A stretch of DNA of 23,728 bases, taken from CAYRLW01 sp964425215 (GTDB lineage: Bacteria; Spirochaetota; Spirochaetia; Treponematales; Breznakiellaceae). Position numbers and translations under genes: made by a program. Where the stretch lies: assembly GCA_964425215.1 (NCBI GenBank), contig CAYRLW010000050.1, positions 1 through 23,728 on the forward strand. Reading direction: 5' to 3'. Shown one piece after another: positions 15,571 to 23,660 of the stretch; within the stretch, counting starts at the first letter, position 1; each line of letters begins with the position of its first letter. Under the pieces are notes generated by a model. That model ran no database searches, was not told where the DNA came from, and saw nothing but the letters and a program-made list of their open reading frames with translations.

Positions 15571-17873
15571 TTTTTTCCTCCCGTCAGGAAGGCCATGGCT
15601 TTTTCGGGGATAAGCGGCAGGTCGTAGAAACCCGGCCCGGGCCGGGCGGCCTGGAGGGCCGAAAGGACCGCGAAGTACCCGCCGATTCCAAAGATAAGCG
15701 GCGGCTCCCCTACGGCTTTGGAACCCAAAACCGCCAGGGGGTTCAGGGCGTTTTCCAAAAAATCAATCCGGATGGGGAAGTCCATAAACCGCAGGTCCGG
15801 TACCTTGTAGGTGGACAGGGAATCCGACAGAAGGGTCCCGTCGGGACCGAAACGAAGGTCCTCTAATAGAGCCCACCCAAGGCCCTGGGCAAAGGCACCC
15901 TCGATTTGTCCCCGGTCGACCTTTTCGTCGATGGGGATTCCCCCGTCGTGCATGATATCGGCTCTGATAATTTTGTAGGTCCCCCGAAGCACGTCCACCT
16001 CCGCTTCCACCAGGGCGGTACCGTAGACGTGGTACACGAAGGGGTTTCCCTTCCCTATGCCTTGGTCGAACCGCAAACCCGGGGACGCGTAGTAGCCGTG
16101 GGCCGATAGGTCGATCCGTTCTTCCAGGGCCCGGGTCAGCAGGGTGTTCCAATCGATACCCAGGTCCTTCCCCCCCGCGTAGAGCCGTTCGTTTTTAATA
16201 TCGATGCGGTCCGCCGACAGCTCCGGTCCGGCGATTTTTTTAAGCTCCGGCAGGGTGGCCGCGAAGGCGGTAAGGCGGCTACGTATTTCCTGGCACGCTA
16301 ACAGGGCCGCCATGGCGTTGATATCCGCCCCGGTGGACGCGGCGGTGGGAACCGTATTGGCTACGGTGGTCGTGCGGGTCCGTTCAATCCGGACCCGGTC
16401 CTCCGAGATACCCAGGGTCCGGGCAGCGGCTACCAGGATCTTTCGGGCCACCCCCTGGCCCATTTCCACCGCCCCCGTGGCCACGGACACGGACCCATCG
16501 GCGTAGACGTGCACCAGGGCGCCCCCCTGGTTCATCATCAGTTTGGTAAAGGAAATCCCAAAACAGACGCTCTGCAGGTGCATACCCCTCTTTTTAAGCC
16601 GGTGGGTGCGGTTGAACTCCTCTATTTCCCGTTCCAGAGCCGGAACGTTGGATCGCTGGACCAAAAGATCCCAGGTTTTTTCGGCCCGAACATCCTGGAG
16701 TTTCATCCCGTAGTAGGTTCGCCATCCTTCGGTAAGCAAGTTTATACGCTGTAAGTGGGTCAAGGGAATTCCGCTGACCTCGGCGGCCTTATATATGGCC
16801 GATTCGATGACAAAAAAGGCCTGGGGTCCCCCAAAGCCCCGGAACGCCGTAAAGGGAGGCAGGTTGGTTTTGCACATGTACCCCACGGCCTTAACCGCCG
16901 GTACTTTATAGGCGCCGGTGGCGTGGAACAGGGTTCGCCAGAGTATGGCCAGGGATAGGTCGATGGAAGCCCCGGAGTTTTGATAGTAGGTTGCCTGAAA
17001 GCCCAGGATCCGGCCGTCTTCCGCCAAACCGATTTTAAAATCGCTAGAGTAGGGGTGCCGCTTACCCGTCATCCGCAGGTCGTCGGCCCGGTTCAATACC
17101 AGTTTTACCGGTAACCCGGTAAGCCGGGCGGCCAGGGCGGCCAGGGCGGCCCAGGGGGCGGCCTGGTCTTCCTTGCCCCCAAAGGCGCCGCCCAGACGAC
17201 CGGCCTCTACCTCCACCTGGGCCATGGGAACGCCCAAAATATTGGCCACGGCCCTCTGAACCCCCGTGGGACCCTGGGTGCTGGACCACAGGCGCATCCT
17301 TCCCCCCTCTTCGGGGTACGCGATGGCGCTCTGGGTCTCCAGGTATACGTGTTCCTGGCCCCCGGATTCGCAGGAACCCTCGATCACCCATGCGGATTCC
17401 CGAAAGGCAGCCTCCACGTCCCCCTCTTCCAGGTGGTAGGGTTGTAAAATGATGTCACCCCGTCTAAAAGCCTCCCGGGGATCGGTAACCGGGGGAAGGT
17501 CCTCCCCCTGTAAACGGACCAGAGCCGCGGCCCGTTGGGCTGTCGGCCGGTCCCGAGCCACCACCAGGGCGGCCACCTGACCCTTGAATTCCCACTTCCC
17601 CTGGGCTAACAGGGGTTCATCGGGAATCACGTACCCCAATTGGTTTTCCCCCGGCACGTCCGAGGCGGTAAACACCCGGACCGACGGGTCCAGCGCCAGG
17701 GCGGCGGAGGGATCGACGACCAGGTTTTTCCCCTTGGCGCTCCGGGTTCCCACGGGATAAGCGTGAAGGCACCCTTCGGGTACCGGAAGGTCGTCGGTAT
17801 ACCGGGTCTGGCCGGTAAGGTTGAGCAAACTTTCGGGACGTTCGTTTTGAACTTCCTCTGGAATAGGGTTCAT
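15567..17873 (-). CDS. xdhB: Xanthine dehydrogenase, molybdenum-binding subunit
   Basis: The 768-residue protein is the molybdopterin subunit. It starts with the domain NLTGQTRYTDDLPVPEGCLHA. It carries FGGKE (E235) and TAFRGFGGPQ (R345), positions that match the two substrate-orienting residues of true xanthine dehydrogenases. The GEPPL motif near the end contains the catalytic glutamate (about E723), and GAVEMGQG is the cofactor-binding segment. These features argue for purine rather than aldehyde or CO oxidation. It would oxidise hypoxanthine and xanthine to urate, or run in reverse in some anaerobes. It overlaps both neighbours by 4 bases (ATGA). The two-subunit split (FeS+FAD, Mo) is as in Rhodobacter XdhAB. 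No XdhC chaperone gene is present here. Confidence 0.93.
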   Translation of the reverse strand: MNPIPEEVQNERPESLLNLTGQTRYTDDLPVPEGCLHAYPVGTRSAKGKNLVVDPSAALALDPSVRVFTASDVPGENQLGYVIPDEPLLAQGKWEFKGQVAALVVARDRPTAQRAAALVRLQGEDLPPVTDPREAFRRGDIILQPYHLEEGDVEAAFRESAWVIEGSCESGGQEHVYLETQSAIAYPEEGGRMRLWSSTQGPTGVQRAVANILGVPMAQVEVEAGRLGGAFGGKEDQAAPWAALAALAARLTGLPVKLVLNRADDLRMTGKRHPYSSDFKIGLAEDGRILGFQATYYQNSGASIDLSLAILWRTLFHATGAYKVPAVKAVGYMCKTNLPPFTAFRGFGGPQAFFVIESAIYKAAEVSGIPLTHLQRINLLTEGWRTYYGMKLQDVRAEKTWDLLVQRSNVPALEREIEEFNRTHRLKKRGMHLQSVCFGISFTKLMMNQGGALVHVYADGSVSVATGAVEMGQGVARKILVAAARTLGISEDRVRIERTRTTTVANTVPTAASTGADINAMAALLACQEIRSRLTAFAATLPELKKIAGPELSADRIDIKNERLYAGGKDLGIDWNTLLTRALEERIDLSAHGYYASPGLRFDQGIGKGNPFVYHVYGTALVEAEVDVLRGTYKIIRADIMHDGGIPIDEKVDRGQIEGAFAQGLGWALLEDLRFGPDGTLLSDSLSTYKVPDLRFMDFPIRIDFLENALNPLAVLGSKAVGEPPLIFGIGGYFAVLSALQAARPGPGFYDLPLIPEKAMAFLTGGKK

Positions 17874-19339
17874 TTGAAAAGTTCCTCCTCCAGATGGGAC
17901 TCCGGGAACAACCGGAGAAAATGGGCGATGATGAACCGTTCGACCATGGTGGTCCGGTATTCGGCGGAACCCCGGACGTCGGAGATCGGGTGGATTTCCT
18001 GGACCGCCATACGGCAGAGCTCCCGGACAAGATCGGCGGAAACTTCCTTGCCCTCGGCGAAATCGCTGGTCTGGCGTAAGAATTGGGGAACCGGCCCCAC
18101 GCCCCCCGCAGAAATACGAAGATTTCGTAGCCGGTTTGCCAAACCGGTTTCCAGGTCGCAGGCCATGGCGGTGTTTACGGCGGCGATATCCAAACGTTCA
18201 CGCTTGGCCGCCTTTTCAAAGGAAAAGGCCCGGGCCCTCGAAGCCTCGGGGAGCCGGATCCCATCGATCCGTTCTTCCCCCTGGAGGGCCAGCTTCTTGT
18301 ACCCCGTAAAGAGGTCCTCCACCGGCAATTCGCGGCTTTTCCCCGATCCCGGGTCCAAAAGGCGGACCTGGGCCCCCAGGGCAATGAGCATGGAGGTTAG
18401 GTCCGCCACGGGAGAAGCGTTGGCGATGTTTCCCACCAATGTTGCCCGGGAACGGATGGCCGGAGAGGCTACCTGGGCTTCCAGGGCCTCGATGCCGGGG
18501 ACTATCTTTTGGACCTCCGTGGCGGTGAAGAAATCGTGGACCGTGACCGCGCTTCCCAGGACCAAAGTATCCTTGTCCCGGGCGATGGATCGAGTATGGG
18601 CTTCCAGGTCCAGGTACTCCAAATGGACGGCCGCTTCCCTTTGGCCGTGCCGGACCAGGTAGTCCGTCCCCCCACCCAAAAGGACCGTAGTATCGTGGCG
18701 TTTTTCAAAGGGCTGTAGCCGTTCCGACCGGGGCTTCCCCGCCGGTTCGGGCAAACTGCCCATGGTCGTAGCCAGAGACGGCGGCAGAACGCCACGCTGG
18801 GCGAGGGCGGCGATCCGCTGACCGTAGTCCCCGTCCAGGTCGGCGAAGCGCTGGGCCACCAGGGCCGATGCCCGCCGGATAGACGCGTAGCCCGTACAGC
18901 GGCACAGGTTGCCCTCCAGGGCCGCGTCCAAAGCCGCGCTATCCACGGGTCCTCCGGCGATCAACCGGGCCGTCAGGGCTACCACGATACCGGGGGAACA
19001 GAAACCGCACTGGCTAGCGTTTTCCCCGTGGAGAATTTGGGCAATGACACCGGGACCGTCTTGGGACAGCCCTTCGATGGTGATAATGTGCCGCCCGTCC
19101 AATTCGTCCAGCGAAAGCAGGCAGGAGGTGACGGGGATCCACTCGATGGGGTAGTCCGCCCCCTCCAGGGGTTTTTGACCCAAAAGGACCAAACAGGCCC
19201 CGCAATCCCCCTCCCGGCACCCCTCTTTGGTACCGGTCAGCTTTTTTTCCCTCCGCAACCAGTCTAAGGTCAGCAAGGAATGGTCACCGGTAATTTCTTG
19301 CAACTCCCCGTTCAATAGAAAGCGTAATTTTACATCCAT
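17870..19339 (-). CDS. xdhA: Xanthine dehydrogenase, iron-sulfur and FAD subunit
   Basis: The 489-residue protein joins three parts. Residues 1-90 are a plant-type ferredoxin domain with C41, C46, C49 and C73. The helical second [2Fe-2S] domain has C111, C114, C146 and C148 (CGFCSPG and LCRCTGY). From about 210 onward there is an FAD domain with LGGGTD (221-226) and GNIANASPVAD (303-313). All eight cluster ligands are present, so electron transfer from the molybdenum subunit to FAD and an acceptor should be intact. The start at 19339 has GAGGTGAT directly upstream, inside the 9-base gap after the adenine deaminase gene. The gene overlaps the next by ATGA. Confidence 0.93.
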   Translation of the reverse strand: MDVKLRFLLNGELQEITGDHSLLTLDWLRREKKLTGTKEGCREGDCGACLVLLGQKPLEGADYPIEWIPVTSCLLSLDELDGRHIITIEGLSQDGPGVIAQILHGENASQCGFCSPGIVVALTARLIAGGPVDSAALDAALEGNLCRCTGYASIRRASALVAQRFADLDGDYGQRIAALAQRGVLPPSLATTMGSLPEPAGKPRSERLQPFEKRHDTTVLLGGGTDYLVRHGQREAAVHLEYLDLEAHTRSIARDKDTLVLGSAVTVHDFFTATEVQKIVPGIEALEAQVASPAIRSRATLVGNIANASPVADLTSMLIALGAQVRLLDPGSGKSRELPVEDLFTGYKKLALQGEERIDGIRLPEASRARAFSFEKAAKRERLDIAAVNTAMACDLETGLANRLRNLRISAGGVGPVPQFLRQTSDFAEGKEVSADLVRELCRMAVQEIHPISDVRGSAEYRTTMVERFIIAHFLRLFPESHLEEELFK

Positions 19340-19348
19340 CCTATCACC

Positions 19349-21073
19349 TCAATGATCTACAAAAAGATCTACCCGTTGAAAACGATCCACGTCCACGAGT
19401 CCCCGGTCGGTAATTTTAAGATGGGGAATTACCGGCAGGGCCATAAACGATAGGGTCATTAGGGGTTGGGTATTCCGGAGCCCCTCGGAACTAAATAGGG
19501 CCTTAAAGGCGTCAAGCCGAGCGTTGGTCTGTTCGGCGTTTAGATTGCTCATCAAACCCGCTATCGGCAAGGGCAGTTCGGCCAACACCTGGTCCCCCAG
19601 GGTTGCCACCAGGCCTCCGCCGATTTTGTTCAGGTGCCGGGCGGCTTTAAAGATCGACGCGTCGTCCACCCCCAGTATAATCATGTTGTGGGAATCGTGG
19701 CTGATCGTCGAACCGATGGCTCCCCGCTTTAGTCCAAAGCCCCGGATATAGGCCTTGCCCATATTTCCCGTGCCCCGGTGCCGTTCGATCACGTAAATTC
19801 GCAGAAGATCCCGGTCCGTGTCGCTGTAGCAGTACCCTTCCCGGTCGATCGGGGCGTCTTCGATCCGTTCCTCCGTTAAAAGGCTCCCTTCCCGGGCTTC
19901 GATCACCCGGATCCGCTTCCCCTGGGCCGGGATTTTAAAATCCCCCGCCTCCAGCCACTTGATGTTCACCGAATCCCGCAGGGGGTAGGGCCGCTCCTGT
20001 AGGGGAACCACGAGCCGTCCCGAATCGGCTACCAGGGACCCCCGCTTAAAGACCCGCTGAACCTGGAAATCCTTCAGATCCCCCAAAAGCACCAGATCCG
20101 CCGTGTAGCCCGGGGCTACGGCCCCCGACTGGGACAGGCCGTACCGTTCCGCCGGGTTCAGGGTCGCCATACGGATAGCGTCGATGGGCTGGACACCCCC
20201 GGCCACCAAAAGGCGGAGCATCCTATCGATATGACCCTCCCGAACCAGGTCCGTCGGATGCCGGTCATCTGAACATAGGAGGAAACGGCGGCTGTTGTTC
20301 GGTGTGACCGCCGGAAGCAGGGCTTCCAAGTCCCGAGCCGCGGACCCCTCGCGGATCATCACGTACATGCCCTTGGCGATTTTTTCCGCCGCTTCTTCCG
20401 CGCTGGTGGACTCGTGGTCGCTCCGTATGCCCGTGGAAATGTAGGCCGAAAGGAAACTCCCCCGCAGCCCCGGGGCGTGACCATCGATGGCCTTCCGGGC
20501 CTCCTTAAAGAGGGCGATTTTGTCCAGCAGGGTCGTTTCCGCTCCCAGTACCCCCGGAAAGTTCATCACCTCCCCCAGCCCCAGCACCCGGTCTTCTCGG
20601 GCAAACTGGTGCATATCCGACGCGAAAAGCGAGGCCCCGGAGCTGTCAAAATTGGTGGCCGGGACGCAGGACGGAACCGTAAGGTACACATCCAAGGGAA
20701 GGAGCTCCGAGGTCCGGAGCATGTAATTCATCCCCTCGTAGCCCAGGACGTTGACGATTTCGTGGGGGTCCGCCGCCACGGCGGTGGTCCCCCGGGGAAC
20801 CACCACGGAAGCGTATTCGGCGGGGTTTAGGAGGGAAGATTCGATATGCACGTGGGAATCCATAAACCCGGGCGCCAAAAACAAACCCTGGGCGTCGAAG
20901 GTTTGTAGAGCCGCAAGGCCATCGTTCACCCCCACGATCAGACCCGAAGCGATGGAAACCACCGAATCGGGGATCAGGGTTCCCTGAAATACGTCCACCA
21001 CCGTACAATGGACGATATTAAGATCGCAGGGCCTTCGCCCCGTAGCCGCATCTAGTACGGTTGAATAATTCAT
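19349..21073 (-). CDS. ade: Adenine deaminase
   Basis: The 574-residue protein matches bacterial adenine deaminase of the amidohydrolase superfamily: GFMDSHVHIESS carries the metal pair H74/H76 and E78, AADPHEIVNVLG (102-105 DPHE) is family-specific, and IDGHAPG (197-203), GIRSDHES and SDDRHPTDL (268-276) complete the active site. The C-terminal third has the second-domain features of this family (SHDSHNMIILG, LNKIGGGL). It converts adenine to hypoxanthine and ammonia, providing substrate for the xanthine dehydrogenase encoded just downstream. It is the first gene of the minus-strand purine operon. The ATG at 21073 has only a distant AAGGGA; the family N-terminus fits this start. Confidence 0.93.
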   Translation of the reverse strand: MNYSTVLDAATGRRPCDLNIVHCTVVDVFQGTLIPDSVVSIASGLIVGVNDGLAALQTFDAQGLFLAPGFMDSHVHIESSLLNPAEYASVVVPRGTTAVAADPHEIVNVLGYEGMNYMLRTSELLPLDVYLTVPSCVPATNFDSSGASLFASDMHQFAREDRVLGLGEVMNFPGVLGAETTLLDKIALFKEARKAIDGHAPGLRGSFLSAYISTGIRSDHESTSAEEAAEKIAKGMYVMIREGSAARDLEALLPAVTPNNSRRFLLCSDDRHPTDLVREGHIDRMLRLLVAGGVQPIDAIRMATLNPAERYGLSQSGAVAPGYTADLVLLGDLKDFQVQRVFKRGSLVADSGRLVVPLQERPYPLRDSVNIKWLEAGDFKIPAQGKRIRVIEAREGSLLTEERIEDAPIDREGYCYSDTDRDLLRIYVIERHRGTGNMGKAYIRGFGLKRGAIGSTISHDSHNMIILGVDDASIFKAARHLNKIGGGLVATLGDQVLAELPLPIAGLMSNLNAEQTNARLDAFKALFSSEGLRNTQPLMTLSFMALPVIPHLKITDRGLVDVDRFQRVDLFVDH

Positions 21074-21104
21074 TTTTGGAATTCCCTTAACATGGTTCTA
21101 GTAG

Positions 21105-21132
21105 TTTATACCCAGCTCCCCCCGCCTGGCAA
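21105..21132 (-). promoter_or_regulatory. Promoter of the purine catabolic operon
   Basis: On the minus strand, TTGCCA (21132-21127) and TATAAA (21110-21105) are separated by 16 bases and would start transcription near 21098, about 25 bases before the adenine deaminase ATG. The leader is too short for a purine riboswitch, so any regulation would act on the DNA. Confidence 0.55.
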
Positions 21133-21248
21133 GAAAAAAGAACGGTTAAGAAACGGCCTCTTCGATGGCCCCCTGCGATTACCCCATCCGATCCGTCTTC
21201 TTCGATCGGCTTCTCCAAAGAGGGAAAATTTGATATGGTGAACCATTC
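21133..21248. other. Intergenic region between divergent ade operon and transglycosylase
   Basis: This stretch upstream of the purine promoter contains one inverted repeat, CCGATC (21188-21193) against GATCGG (21204-21209), which could be an operator for either side. GGTGA at 21237-21241 is the likely ribosome site of the transglycosylase gene. No clear plus-strand promoter was seen. Confidence 0.3.
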
Positions 21249-22070
21249 ATGCCCATTAAACGTACCCCTTCGGTAGATATCTCCCTGGATGTAAACCAGG
21301 CTTCCAGCGCCGCGAAAACGTGGATCCTCCAGGGACCGTATCGCTGTTTTATTAATAGAAGAAAAGATAAAAATAGCTGGAAAGGCTTATCGGCCCCGCA
21401 AAAGATCCGTTCCGGGGCCATACAGGGTCTTTGGCTGATCTTCCACGCCCATATCGTTTTCATCCTAACCACGGTCCTCATTCTCCTTATGTTTAAAACG
21501 ATCAATCCACCCGCAACCACCCTTATGGCCTATAGAAAATTGGTGGACCATTGGAACGTTCGGCCGATCCGGTACCTGCCCCTTACACGGATACCCCGGA
21601 CGTACCGCTCCATGATCGTCCGGGTCGAAGACGGGGAATTTTTCCAGCACCATGGAATTCTGCTCCCGGCGATTAAAAACGCCTGGATATTAAATCGGCA
21701 ATTTGGCTCCCCCGTGTACGGAGGAAGCACCATCACCATGCAGACCGCCCGGACCATTTTTTTAATTCCCTTTAAAAGCTACCTTAGAAAATATCTGGAA
21801 GTGCTGATCGCTTTGGAAATGGAAGCGATTCTGGGTAAAAACCGCATTTTAGAGCTGTACTGCAACTACGCCGAGTGGGGCAAGGGCATCTTTGGAATCG
21901 ACACGGTATCCCGGTATTACTACGGAACCAGCGTAACCGCCATCGATCGGGACCAGGCGGCCAGGCTTATCACTCTCCTCTCTTCGCCCATCAAATACAA
22001 CCCCGACAGTATCTACAAAAACGGCATCCTCCGAAGCCGTTACGAGTACCTTTCCCGGGTCGGGCAATAA
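21249..22070 (+). CDS. mtgA: Monofunctional biosynthetic peptidoglycan transglycosylase (GT51)
   Basis: The 273-residue protein has one membrane anchor (about 59-82, LWLIFHAHIVFILTTVLILL) and a GT51 domain with all main motifs: VEDGEFFQHHG (E127, D128), GGSTITMQ (158-165), and EMEAILGKNRILELYCNYAEWG (second catalytic glutamate around 190-202). It would polymerise lipid II glycan strands outside the inner membrane. There is no penicillin-binding domain, and length after the anchor is typical of MtgA. Ahead of the anchor is an unusually long basic cytoplasmic segment of about 55 residues (RCFINRRKDKNSWKG). No other suitable start codon lies nearer the anchor, so it appears real. It stands alone between the purine operon and the MFS gene. 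Confidence 0.9.
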   Translation: MPIKRTPSVDISLDVNQASSAAKTWILQGPYRCFINRRKDKNSWKGLSAPQKIRSGAIQGLWLIFHAHIVFILTTVLILLMFKTINPPATTLMAYRKLVDHWNVRPIRYLPLTRIPRTYRSMIVRVEDGEFFQHHGILLPAIKNAWILNRQFGSPVYGGSTITMQTARTIFLIPFKSYLRKYLEVLIALEMEAILGKNRILELYCNYAEWGKGIFGIDTVSRYYYGTSVTAIDRDQAARLITLLSSPIKYNPDSIYKNGILRSRYEYLSRVGQ

Positions 22071-22197
22071 GGAAAAAGGGAAACGTATGTACTTGGGTTC
22101 CCCTATCAAAGGTCCCCGGACAATTCTTTTAAATATGACATTTATAGTTAGAAATACTTTGCAAGAGCCTGGAATAAATATTATTTTTACGCTAGGA

Positions 22198-22233
22198 GAG
22201 GCTCTTTCAAAACTCAGGGAGTTTTGAAAGAGC
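22198..22233. repeat. Hairpin 1 of the GAGGYTCTTTCAAAA family
   Basis: GCTCTTTCAAAACTC (22201-22215) is exactly inverted at 22219-22233 with a 3-base loop AGG, a 15-bp perfect stem. The left side, GAGGCTCTTTCAAAA (22198-22212), is the family core. It may end mtgA transcription, although no U-tract follows. Confidence 0.85.
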
Positions 22234-22246
22234 TACCTTAGATGTA

Positions 22247-22275
22247 TATGCAGTATTTTTTCTATTCTTTATAAT
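22247..22275 (+). promoter_or_regulatory. Candidate promoter of the MFS gene
   Basis: A consensus TATAAT lies at 22270-22275 in an A/T run, with TATGCA (22247-22252) as a poor -35 at 17-base spacing. The start near 22282 would give a leader of about 80 bases. The inverted arms TGCAGTATTTTT (22249-22260) and AAAAATACTGCA (22298-22309) bracket it, as regulator half-sites might. Confidence 0.4.
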
Positions 22276-22310
22276 ATAAATATTTATATCGAACTGTAAA
22301 AATACTGCAA

Positions 22311-22349
22311 GAGGTTCTTTCAAAAGTAACAGACTTTTGAAAGAACCTC
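22311..22349 (+). repeat. Hairpin 2 of the GAGGYTCTTTCAAAA family, in the MFS leader
   Basis: GAGGTTCTTTCAAAAGT (22311-22327) is perfectly inverted at 22333-22349 with loop AACAG, giving a 17-bp stem that ends one base before the AGGAG ribosome site (22350-22354). In RNA it sits directly against the ribosome site and could influence translation initiation. Confidence 0.88.
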
Positions 22350-22360
22350 AGGAGAAACAA

Positions 22361-23575
22361 ATGAAGAAAAAAGCGTCCCTTTTAATGCTATTTTCCGTGG
22401 TTTTTATGGATATGGTGGGATTCGGTTTTATTATTCCCCTTATTCCGGATTATATAACGAAATTTGGGGGGAGCCTCGCTTTAGCTGGCTTTCTTGCGGC
22501 GGTGTACGCCCTGGGTCAATTTTTCGCGGCCCCCATAGTCGGCAGGCTTTCGGATAAATATGGGCGCAAGCCCCTTTTATTGTTTTCCATCGGCGGAACC
22601 TTTCTATCCCTTCTGCTCCTAGCCTTGTCCCGCAGTCTGGTGTTGGTCTTTTTGGCTCGTCTATTGGACGGCCTAACCGGGGGCAATATCACCGTAGCCC
22701 AATCGTATATTGTGGATATTACGGACGAAAAGAATAGAGCCCGGGGTCTTGGCTTGATCGGTATGGCATTTGGTTTAGGCTTTATACTGGGTCCCCTTTT
22801 TGGGGGCCTTCTTTCCGTATACGGTCTTGCCGTCCCCGCCTTTGTCGCCGCGGGAATAGCTTTTTGCAACCTTTTGCTTATTACCTTCCAGTTACCAGAA
22901 AGTCTCACCCTGGAAAGGAAAGAGCAGGCTTTAAAAAATCCGCGAAAGGCCCTATCCCTTCGTTTGTTGATGACTACCCTGCGCCGGGAAGGAACGGGGA
23001 CCGTACTGTTGATGACCATGCTGTATAGTTTTGCCTTTGTACTTTTTGAAAGTATGTTCGCTATTTTTGTAGCCGATCGAGTGGGTTTAGATTCCAAGGC
23101 CCGGGGCTTACTTTTAGCCTACGTGGGCTTTCTGGTTGCACTGGTTCAAGGCGGCGGGGTAGGGGTTTTGGTCAAAAAATTCGATGAACGACGCCTAACC
23201 ACCGTATCGGTGGTTTTAGCGGCCCTATCTATGCTTGTCTATTCCTTTTCAAACTCGGCAATCTACCTGTTGATAATCCTTATCCCCCTTAGTATCTCTT
23301 CCGGGATCGCATCGACCCTGCTCCGTACCCTGCTTACCAAGAGTGTCCCCCACGAACAAGCCGGAGGAACCCTGGGGCTATCATCCTCTGCTGAAAGCCT
23401 TAATCGAGTACTAGCACCTATGGTGGGAGGACTTCTGTTCGCCCTCTTGGGATCCTGGTCCACCGGTGTTCTTGCGGGCCTTATCCTGGGGCTTACAGGC
23501 CTTATAGCCTGGAAAAAGCTGATACGAGAAAACTGTCTGGCCAAGGATGGCCCAGCATGCGAAGACGCGGCCTAA
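22361..23575 (+). CDS. MFS transporter, DHA1/TetA-like drug:proton antiporter family
   Basis: The ATG at 22361 is chosen because AGGAG (22350-22354) precedes it and the protein then begins MKKKASLLMLFSVVFMDMVGFGFIIPLIPDY, the classic first helix; an earlier in-frame start lies inside the hairpin stem. The 404-residue protein has twelve hydrophobic segments. It carries motif A GRLSDKYGRKP in the loop between helices 2 and 3, an arginine-containing helix 4 start (FLARLLDGLTGG), and the antiporter motif GFILGPLFGG in helix 5. These point to the 12-helix DHA1 proton antiporters that include TetA and multidrug pumps. The substrate is unknown; export of a drug or metabolite is the family's usual role. 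It is monocistronic, and its leader carries a strong hairpin. Confidence 0.9.
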   Translation: MKKKASLLMLFSVVFMDMVGFGFIIPLIPDYITKFGGSLALAGFLAAVYALGQFFAAPIVGRLSDKYGRKPLLLFSIGGTFLSLLLLALSRSLVLVFLARLLDGLTGGNITVAQSYIVDITDEKNRARGLGLIGMAFGLGFILGPLFGGLLSVYGLAVPAFVAAGIAFCNLLLITFQLPESLTLERKEQALKNPRKALSLRLLMTTLRREGTGTVLLMTMLYSFAFVLFESMFAIFVADRVGLDSKARGLLLAYVGFLVALVQGGGVGVLVKKFDERRLTTVSVVLAALSMLVYSFSNSAIYLLIILIPLSISSGIASTLLRTLLTKSVPHEQAGGTLGLSSSAESLNRVLAPMVGGLLFALLGSWSTGVLAGLILGLTGLIAWKKLIRENCLAKDGPACEDAA

Positions 23576-23587
23576 GGGAACCCCATA

Positions 23588-23600
23588 CGTTAAAATAACG
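23588..23600 (+). terminator. Weak hairpin after the MFS gene
   Basis: CGTTA-AAA-TAACG forms a 5-bp stem, followed 12 bases later by a run of six T. This is a possible but weak intrinsic terminator. Confidence 0.3.
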
Positions 23601-23660
23601 GAAACGGAACAATTTTTTGTAGATTTATCTGTTTCGGGATATTTTGATTCTTTAGATGTA

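Larger units (their letters stand above)
22071..22360. other. AT-rich intergenic region with repeats, upstream of the MFS gene
   Basis: These 290 bases hold two strong hairpins (listed separately), a 12-bp inverted repeat (22249-22260 and 22298-22309) around a -10 box, and a diverged direct repeat AAATACT..GCAAGAG (22152-22168 and 22300-22313). A 46-codon open frame (22087-22227, ATG after AAAAAGGG) runs through the first hairpin. It has no recognised relatives and may be fortuitous, or a leader peptide. Confidence 0.6.

Noticed and set aside
17640..18662. Plus-strand 340-codon open frame opposite the xanthine dehydrogenase genes
   Set aside because: Its sense-strand partner genes have full cofactor motifs; the frame spans their junction and shows only compositional bias.
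21074..21104. Purine riboswitch before adenine deaminase
   Set aside because: The leader predicted from the promoter is only about 25 bases, too short for the aptamer, and no conserved core is seen.
22261..22290. A/T-rich stretch considered as a replication origin or attachment site
   Set aside because: It is short, without iterated boxes or an integrase or tRNA nearby; a promoter -10 region explains it.
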